A stretch of DNA of 64,000 nt from contig CM057826.1 in NCBI GenBank assembly GCA_030068075.1, forward strand, positions 47,956,558 to 48,020,557, read 5' to 3'. The notes under the pieces were generated by a model. That model saw only the letters and a list, made by a program, of their open reading frames with translations, was not told where the DNA came from and ran no database searches. Positions 56,660-64,000 of this stretch are shown one piece after another (the first letter of the stretch is position 1; each line of letters starts with the position of its first letter). The position numbers and the translations under genes are program-made. Source of the stretch: Paguma larvata (Eukaryota > Chordata > Mammalia > Carnivora > Viverridae).

Positions 56660-57835
56660 AACTGTCTGTGTGTCTCCCAAAATCATCGTATAGACCAGCA
56701 CTGGTACAGACATACACTTACCACACTTTGGGAAATGGTGTTGGCCTGACAAACAGACCTTCGATTCCCAGTCGTGCCAGATCGCAAAGTATGTTATGCA
56801 TGCTTTTCACCTACTACTGAAAAATTTCCACAACCTGAAAAATTTAGTGCCTACACCCTAAGCATTTCTCTGTCATGGAAGCTTCAAAGGCTCAGCCCAA
56901 ATACCATGCTTCTCAGATTGCAGTGAATGAACCTCAAGCACACACAAGAGTTTTCCTGTTTCATTTTCTCTTTGAAAGAAAAAAAAAATTCTCACTGAAA
57001 AAGAAACACAATGAAAGACCCGTATTGACAGCTCTTACCCAGAGACTCAACTCTGAGATTTATCTATGTCATGGCCTGAGACACTGGCAATTTCTGAGTC
57101 TGTGTGATGCCCCAGAATAGGAAATAATGCCAAGAGTCATTCCAAACAATGAAGGGATAACTTCAAAAAATATTAGTACTTAAAATCAGTTTCCATAAAA
57201 ATCCCAACTTCTCTTCACTTTTCAACAAAGTCAGTACTCTTCTTTAAGAGCCTTTCAAAATTAGTTGCAAAGTTCAGTTTTTTGAAAACTCCTTACATCT
57301 AGTTGAAAGATCAGTCTTCAAACCTTCTCTCTCTTGGCTAAGAGGGAACATGGGATGTTTTCAGTTACAGGAAAGAAATTTTTCCAAGCATTCGTGAGAA
57401 ATTGGCGATTTTTTGCCCTTAAAATGGTATAACTATACACAAATATTTTAAATCCATTCCAAGTAGCTAGTCTTCAAGATTATAAACAGACAGGGAATCA
57501 CTTACGTTCCAATGTTGACATGGTAAAAGAGAAAACTTAGTTCAGCAGTCACTGATGGCTTTAAAAGTGTGCTATCTGCTGATCCAGAGTGGATTTTTTT
57601 CTTCCTTATTTGAAATGAAACACAAAGATTTAATAAGAAAGAAAAAACAACCAACATTTTGTTTGCCACTATAAACATACGTGCATGAAAATATGCATTA
57701 AACTTTTATTATAAGAATAACAATATCCAACTCTTTTCCTACTGTTTTGCTGTCCTACTGTTTGCTTTTCCTGCTGTTTTGCTACAGAGAGCTGTTCATA
57801 CATCACTAGCATTTTTGAGAGATAGTACTGCGGAG
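56660..57835. other. Unique non-coding sequence
   Basis: The frame at 56875-57120 (81 codons) has no recognisable family. No repeat seen. Confidence 0.5.
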
Positions 57836-57840
57836 AGAAG

Positions 57841-59263
57841 CAGTTCTCAAATGTGGTCCCATGAAACCCTGGAGGTTGCGGGGTCTCTTCTAGGAGGCAT
57901 GTGAGATCAAAACTATTTTCCCAACGATACTACTGTGCTGACATTTGAATGAAAGGTGCAAAAGCAATGATGAGTAAAGCAATAATAAGGGCTTAGTGAG
58001 AATCAAGACAATGGCACCAAATTCTACTTAGTAATCATTGTATTCTTCACTGCCATGAACTCACGGTAAACACACAAACACACACACAATATAAAAACCA
58101 TTTCATTTAAGAATATTCCTGCTGAAGTAGCAAAAATTATTAATTTATTAAACTTTTAAAAATATTCTATTTTATTAAATCTCAACCCTTCTTACATCTT
58201 CTAAATATTCTGTGAACCTAAATGGGAAACAAATAAAGCTTTCTGCTACATGGTAAGGTACAGTACTTGTACAATTGTTTGATCTGTGAACTGACCTACC
58301 TGTTTTTTGGCAGAACACCATTTTTATTTGTAAGTACAACTGACAAACAATGGTTATTCAGACTTGGATGCTTGGCAACCATCTTTTCAAAAATGAGCAG
58401 AGTGAGGATGTCACTTGAAGAAAAACAGTTGACAATCATGTATCGCCAATGATAAAATTCAAGTTTTCAAATGAAAATTGGAATTTTGTGAAACCTGTAT
58501 CTATCAGTATGAGCTTGACAGCTTACTAATAACTTTTCTGTTGAGATTTTGATATTAATATGATTTTAATAGTGTACAACAAAATATGTCATGTAACTCA
58601 GTGAACATAACTCAGTAAATCAATATTTTCCAAATAACCCATGCATGATGTTACAAATTCACGATGGCTAAAAGATTCATTCAAAGTGAAAGATATACCA
58701 ATGGGCTCTAATATAAGCAGTACAAAAAATTCACTGATATGGTTTCAGATCCAAGACTTCAACTAACTCTTAAGAAACTACTACTTGTCGAGTTTTAGTG
58801 TAGTATCAAAGAATGCTTACAACTATCTAAAAAAAAAAACTATTATAATACTCCTCTTTTATCCAACTACATGTATTAATAAAGCTGAATTTTCTTCATA
58901 TACTTTAGCCAAATAACACATAGTAACCTACATAGAAGCAAATGAGAAGCCTGTTTTCTATTAAGTCAGACATTAAAGAAATTTATAAAAATGTAAAATA
59001 ATGCCAATCTTCTCACTAAATATTTTTGTTGCAGAAAATACAGTTATTTCTGATTTTAAAATGCTATTGATGTTAAAATATGATGGGTTTGGTATTCTCT
59101 CTTTAAAAGAATAATAAATAAATATTTTTAAAATTTCTCATGTTCATCTATAATACGGTGGACATGGCATAAGCCACATAAACAGAAGTTCTTTGGAGCC
59201 TCAATACTTTTTTTTCTTACAAATGTCAAGGGGTCCTGAGGTCAAAGGATTTAAGAAGTGCTG
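57841..59263 (+). mobile_element. Broken hAT (Charlie-type) transposon with transposase remnants
   Basis: Diverged terminal inverted repeats ('cagttctcaaatgtggtccc' at the left, and at the right 'ttaagaagtgctg') bound 1.42 kb. Inside are blocks of a mammalian hAT transposase: a frame at 58267-58452 includes 'WLFRLGCLATIFSKM', and further pieces near 58640-58990 occur in shifted frames. The coding sequence is broken by stops and shifts and lacks its N-terminal part, so it is a relic. The 3' side keeps a non-coding tail before the repeat. No clear 8-base target duplication remains. Family resemblance is from memory. Confidence 0.8.
58267..58960 (+). pseudogene. hAT transposase remnant, frame-broken
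   Basis: The longest surviving frame is 61 codons (58267-58452). Downstream DNA continues the transposase C-terminal dimerisation (hATC) region, seen as 'TTSRVLVIK'-type phases in separate frames rather than one continuous reading frame. At least several stops and shifts interrupt it. It cannot make transposase. Confidence 0.6.
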
Positions 59264-59279
59264 TAGCACAGAAGAGACT

Positions 59280-59500
59280 GGAATCTGTAGTTAAGAGAAA
59301 CTCACGAATTATAATGCAGCCATTCATTGACTATGTGACCACTTGCACAAGTCATTTCATTTCTCTGAACCTCAGTTTCTTTATCTGTAAAAGTAAAGAC
59401 GTTTCCCCATCTCAAGGGGCTATTATGAAGATTCCATGAAGTACATGGTTACACTGTCCTTAACACACAAGAAATTCTTCATAATTACTAGCTGCTGATA
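59280..59500 (+). mobile_element. MIR SINE, plus strand
   Basis: 'cattgactatgtgaccactt', 'gcacaagtcatttcatttct', 'ctgaacctcagtttctttat' and 'ggggctattatgaagattcc' match MIR over nearly its full length. Confidence 0.85.
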
Positions 59501-59504
59501 TCAC

Positions 59505-61500
59505 CTTCGTCTTGTCCTTGTTGGCCAACTAATTAAGTTGGCACCTGTGAAAGCTGTTTGGCTTTTGAAGGAGAGCAGAATATGCCCCCAAAGAAAGATG
59601 AGGGTGATCTCTCATGGGTTATATGGCCACATGGCTGTTTGGCCTGAGCAAAATTTACCACAAAACTACCTGACACAGTCATCCCAACAGGCCACGCTCT
59701 CTTCCTACCAATTGGTACTAAAGGAGAACAAAAGCCAAGAAAGGAAGAAAACTCTATCACTTCCTGAGGCCACCTAAGTTATCTCCATTATCAATCACTA
59801 GCTCATGTGTGTGCATGCGTGTGTGTGTGTGCAGCCTGAGGTGGATGCTCACAGTGGAATAAGCCAATAACTTCTAATCCACTTTTGTGATAGTCTTGGA
59901 GTTCAAATGCAGTTGACATATGTAATCTTTGCAACTTTTTGCCATGGTCTTAGTGAAAGACAACCAGCCCTGTAGAATGAGGTGAGACATACACACAAAA
60001 AAAAAAACCTTTTTCTCATTTTCCATTTATTCTTTAAGTCTTGTGGGATAGGTACATAAAGTACAAAAATAATCATTTCTCTATTTTTCCCTATTACTTT
60101 TTTTCCATAATTTGAAAACATAAAGCTCTTTCCACTGGCTGCCTTTCTAATTCTTCTTTCTATTCTTGTTCCAGTGCAAAAAGAATTTTGCCAACGAAAG
60201 TGCTATAAACAGCCATGCCCTCACTGAAAAAGGCAATATGCCGTCAGCCTGACATATACCTCGCTTTTCCGCTCATTGTCAACACTGTGATTGATGGTGT
60301 AGTTCATTAATGTAGGACGATTGTCAGCTTTTCCTGAATAAATATAAAAAGAAACAAAGAAATCCCCACCCTTTTCAAGCCAGAGTGAATTATTTCCTAT
60401 TTTCCAGGCTTAGGTTTAAGGATCCATAGCGCATTCATCTCAAAATAAATAATGAACATACCCTCTAATAGAAGAAATTTTAGTTTGAGTTCAGGGATGA
60501 AATATTTTAGAGAGAGAGAGAGAGAGAGAAAGGAGGAAAGAATGTTGTTCAAAAGGATGAAGCAATTTTGGCACCTGAATCTGTACTCACTTTAAAGCAA
60601 CATTTTATCTTTAGTATACGTAGTCATGTAAAATGCAAGAAATTATCACCTTTGGAAACGTGTAAAGTAAAAATGATCTGTCATGTGCTAAACTGCACGT
60701 AACAAGAATCACAAGGAAAGAAAGCAATGGAGTGAATGGATAGTTAGCAGACTGATTTATGGGTGGATAGGAAAGTTGACTAACGTCAGTCCACATCAAA
60801 AGGAAGTTTTATGGAAATAACCAAAATAGATTTTCCTTTCTATTTCTTTACTCATAATGCAACTTAGGAATGTTTTCATTGTCAGACACATTTATATATA
60901 TAAGCTGAAGAAAGGTAAGATGGTTACTTCTTGGTCACGTTTGTCCTTTTATCAGAAGGCATTGCCTCTGTGACTTTCCTCTGCACTGGCATCCTTATCT
61001 TTCTGCCTGTTTGAACTGTCTTAACTGGGTCTTTGCTAACTCCGATAGTCACAATATCAACAAACACCATCGGGTGTGTCTTGCTTTTAGCTTCGGTGTA
61101 CAAAAAGCAAAAATCGAAACAAAAACATCCTTGTACATATGGTGCTCACAAGTTGATGAACATACAGCTTTTCGCTCTGAGCATTCTGTTCCTGTGCAGA
61201 ATTTCTTGGGTGGTAATGTGCTAATGACAATAATAATTTATTCTGAAGATGTGCTAAATTTCTTGAGTCGAATTGTGAAGTATTTTGAATACCACTGGAA
61301 GGCACAGGAAACTGAGAACTGTAGGAAAAGCTGGCGCTCTGCCACCACTTGAAGATTGTAATCTGATTGTAATAGAAGGTGATTATTGAAGACTATACCA
61401 GAAGACCCTGGATGATTTCTTCTGAAAATGACAGCTTGCCTCTTAGAGTACATATTCAAGGCTCTGTTTTCAGGATGTTCTAACTGTTAATAATGTAGAT
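59505..61500. other. Unique sequence with short GT and GA repeats
   Basis: GT units at 59805-59832 and GA units at 60509-60530. The plus frame 61011-61352 (113 codons) is the longest in the second half of the window not explained by a repeat. It has no domain I recognise and overlaps frames on the other strand. Confidence 0.5.
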
Positions 61501-61504
61501 AAAG

Positions 61505-61745
61505 GGACTTGAACTCTTAACAACGGCAGACAGTGAGCACTGACTACATGCCAGGCACAGTTATCTCATTCAATCCACACTCCAACTGTTAGGTCTTAAC
61601 GATCATTACTCCCACTTTAAAGATGAGTAAAACAGGACTCAGATTATGTGAGTGACTTATTCAGGGTCACAAATGAGTAAGTGGTACTAGGAGAATGCTC
61701 ACCCAGCTCTTTCTGACCTCAGAGGCAGAACTGTGAGCATGAAAA
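61505..61745 (-). mobile_element. MIR SINE, minus strand
   Basis: 'gcactgactacatgccaggc', 'ttactcccactttaaagatg', 'cagggtcacaaatgagtaag' and 'cccagctctttctgacctca' are reversed MIR. Confidence 0.8.
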
Positions 61746-61849
61746 TGTTCAACTTCTGAGTAAATCTGAAATGTTGGGAGGGTTTGTATCAAGGAAAAGA
61801 GCAATCTCCACTTGGCTTTAAAATGCTTCTTGAACTGTTATCCATTTGG

Positions 61850-62030
61850 TTTCTCATTTCCTTCTCACCCTAACCACATTAAGTCAGCAGGGCAGATATT
61901 TTGTTCATTTTACAGATGAGAAAAAGAAAGTTCAGAGAGGTTAAAAAACTGTCTTGAGGTTCAACAGCCATGACTACAAGAGCTGGGACCAAAATTTGGG
62001 TCTTCCATACACCATCACTTTGCTATAAAG
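61850..62030 (-). mobile_element. MIR SINE, minus strand
   Basis: 'gttcattttacagatgagaa', 'agttcagagaggttaaaaaa' and 'gagctgggaccaaaatttgg' are reversed MIR. Confidence 0.8.
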
Positions 62031-62034
62031 TGGC

Positions 62035-63150
62035 AAACCAGAAAAGCAAATAAATCATCAAAGCCTATCAAAGTCACTCGGTGGAAAGGTAGCTACAACA
62101 TTTTGCAACTGCATAGCTTGTCATATAATAAATGCAGTGTTTCCCTACTAGCAACCAAGTGCTTTGGGATTCTCCAGATCCCCTGTGTGTCATGTTATCT
62201 CAGTGGCTTCCGTCGATGGCACCCTGGATTTCCCAGGATGTGGGAAGGCTCTAAGGAGTCTGAGAAGTTTGAGGGGGAAGCAGTACAACTGCTTAAAATC
62301 AACAGCCAAACCCAACACAGTGTAAATTCTTCCATAAGTAGCCAGTCAGTAATATATCTGCCCGTACTTCTTAAATAGTCACAGCAGTAATTACAGCATG
62401 TCAGAGAATAATCAAAATCAGTTGTGGGAAATGAGAAATTTTAAAGAAGAAAAAGTGTACTCCTACATATTAAAGTAGGGACCTAGAGACTCCCATAGTG
62501 GCCCAGTAAATTAAGATGGATGTATTTTGTGGAATCTATCAGCACCAGGCCTTGACATTCCTCCAGAATACCCTACAAAGGAGGAGGTAAACCACAAAGC
62601 AGTACAATTTTTGGTCAATCTCGTAAGTGTCCCTAACTGATAATTCTCACCTTTAGAATTTTATGATGCCAGAGAATGAAACTTCATCTACCATCTCTCT
62701 GACTTCAAGAAGCCAGCTCACAGTAGTTTCCAATATTTGTGCCCTTCTCCTAAATATTAACAATTGGGACGGTGTGTGCATTTTCTGGTTCTTAAAGACG
62801 TGTTGAGTTGTAGGCCAATGAGGACTATAATGAACCAACACCGATAATGTACACAGAATGGATTTATTCTGTATTCCAAAGGACTCTTCCTTCCTATTTT
62901 CTCCCCGGCAAATTGAAAATTATCTTTGTAACCTGATTTTAAAGCACTCTAAATGTGCATTTCTCAGAGCTATTAACTGAGTTTGGATAGTGTTTTATAT
63001 TTCTTTCCTGTGCATTTATTATGGGACATCCAGGACAGAGAAGAAATTAAAGATCGAGGAATATCAGAGTTGTGCATGCTTTTGTCTTTTCTGCATAAGA
63101 GGAAATAGAACATCAACTTTCAAAATAAAACATTAAAAAATTATGAAGCT
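62035..63150. other. Unique non-coding sequence
   Basis: Nothing recognisable. The frame at 62103-62378 has no known domain. Confidence 0.5.
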
Positions 63151-63156
63151 AGAATG

Positions 63157-63329
63157 CAGCGGTTCCTCAACCTTTTATGGGCTATAGACCCTTGTGAGAA
63201 TTTAATAAAAGCCTCTCCTTAGGAAAATGCCTATTACTTAGTAAAAAATGTTCCATCCGTTGTAAAAGTTTCACTGCTCCTTGCCCCCTGAAACATAGTC
63301 TTGAATTGCCCATAGGTTAAGAATCCCTG
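63157..63329 (+). mobile_element. Short non-autonomous hAT transposon
   Basis: Terminal inverted repeats 'cagcggttcctcaacct' (63157-63173) and 'aggttaagaatccctg' (63314-63329) bound 173 bases. The interior has 'gggctatagacccttgtgag' and 'gaaaatgcctattacttagt', fitting one of the MER-type hAT families. I cannot name the family. Confidence 0.75.
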
Positions 63330-63334
63330 AATTA

Positions 63335-64000
63335 TGATCCCCAAAACCATGAAAAATCAGTTCATCTAATTGACCTGTCCCGTGTGCTAACAGTTACAGA
63401 TGGCATTCACGGCTTAACATTGCAAGTGCAGTGGCTATTTAAGTTTTACTGGAATCCAAACCTCCTGACCCGTCTCTTCCTCTCTTCTTCACTGGATGCA
63501 TTACTCAGTTTATGCATGATTGTTTAAAGGAGAATTGAATTAGAAACACTGTCTAGAGAGCTCTTTTTGCATCTCTGCCATTTAAGATGCAGACCTTGAG
63601 AGAGGGGGGCTTCACCATTGAGAGAAAACAGTGTGCATTCTAAGGGCAATCAAACCAGAAGGGTCACACTTCCAAGAGATAACTGGGGCTGAAAAGTAAA
63701 CCAAGCTCTTTGGGGAGCTGGGTGACACCACAAAGAATTGTGTAATGATTTCCACTGGGGAGTTTAGTGGGGCTGACACTGTGAGTCCTTCACCATTGTC
63801 CCAGGGTGGTGGCAACTGTGTCCATTTTTACAATCTAATTTTACAATAGATTAACTTGGAAAAGGCTGGATGGCAAAGAGGCCTATGAGTGGAACTGACC
63901 AATTCGGTCATTAGTGAGTGCGGCACTTTGATTCCCTTCTTAGAGAGAATACATCAAGAGCCACAATCACCAAATCACAAAGCAGCCAAGGACTCCATTT
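63335..64000. other. Unique non-coding sequence
   Basis: No gene or repeat recognised to the window end. Confidence 0.5.

Noticed and set aside
1..64000. CRISPR arrays, operons, phage or plasmid genes, integrated exogenous virus genes
   Set aside because: No regularly spaced direct repeats, gene clusters or retroviral internal coding regions are visible. The only LTR is a solitary old MaLR-type fragment.

Overview
The window is nuclear DNA from a carnivoran mammal, most likely a cat (Felidae). The main evidence is nine tRNA-derived SINEs of the cat-type CAN-SINE family. They share the 'gcgcctgggtggctcag' head, a 'cgggctctgtgctgacagc' middle block, a CT-rich stretch and an A-rich 'aaaaataaataaacatt' tail. 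The dog-type SINE sequence is absent. L1, L2, MIR, MaLR and hAT fossils at mammalian densities agree. There are no bacterial operons, phage genes or CRISPR arrays.

I found no protein-coding exon, RNA gene or processed pseudogene of a cellular gene that I can support. Open frames are short, scattered over both strands, and largely explained by SINEs, LINEs, microsatellites or chance. The window is best read as intergenic or deep intronic DNA.

Layout. 1-6.4 kb: mixed unique sequence with an MST-like MaLR LTR, two MIRs, an L2 tail and a purine tract. 6.4-9.2 kb: one SINE, then unique sequence. 9.2-13.5 kb: nearly repeat-free, with AT-rich stretches full of homeodomain-type TAATTA cores, so candidate regulatory DNA. 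13.5-17 kb: MIR fragments and unique sequence. 17.1-20.4 kb: the densest repeat block, with two L1 3' ends in series, the older one split by a SINE, followed by three more SINEs, two of them head to head. 20.4-30 kb: mostly unique, with an old repeat, a MIR split by an old SINE, a 127-bp L1 stub and a further TAATTA-rich candidate. 30.8-32.3 kb: three L2 3' ends in one orientation. 32.3-39.9 kb: repeat-poor, holding a CpG-rich patch at 36.26-36.43 kb and another candidate conserved element. 40-51.7 kb: L2, MIR, MER5-like and SINE copies and two opposed tetranucleotide tracts. 51.7-64 kb: unique sequence, two L2 tails, a SINE, a 1.4-kb broken hAT transposon with transposase remnants, and more MIRs.

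Nothing here forms a new multi-gene system. The observations most worth testing are a 20-base motif present three times outside recognised repeats, the CpG patch with a splice-acceptor-like edge, the repeat-poor AT-rich candidate enhancers, and the close inverted SINE pair. Repeat family names come from remembered consensus patterns, and most old-repeat boundaries are good to a few tens of bases only.
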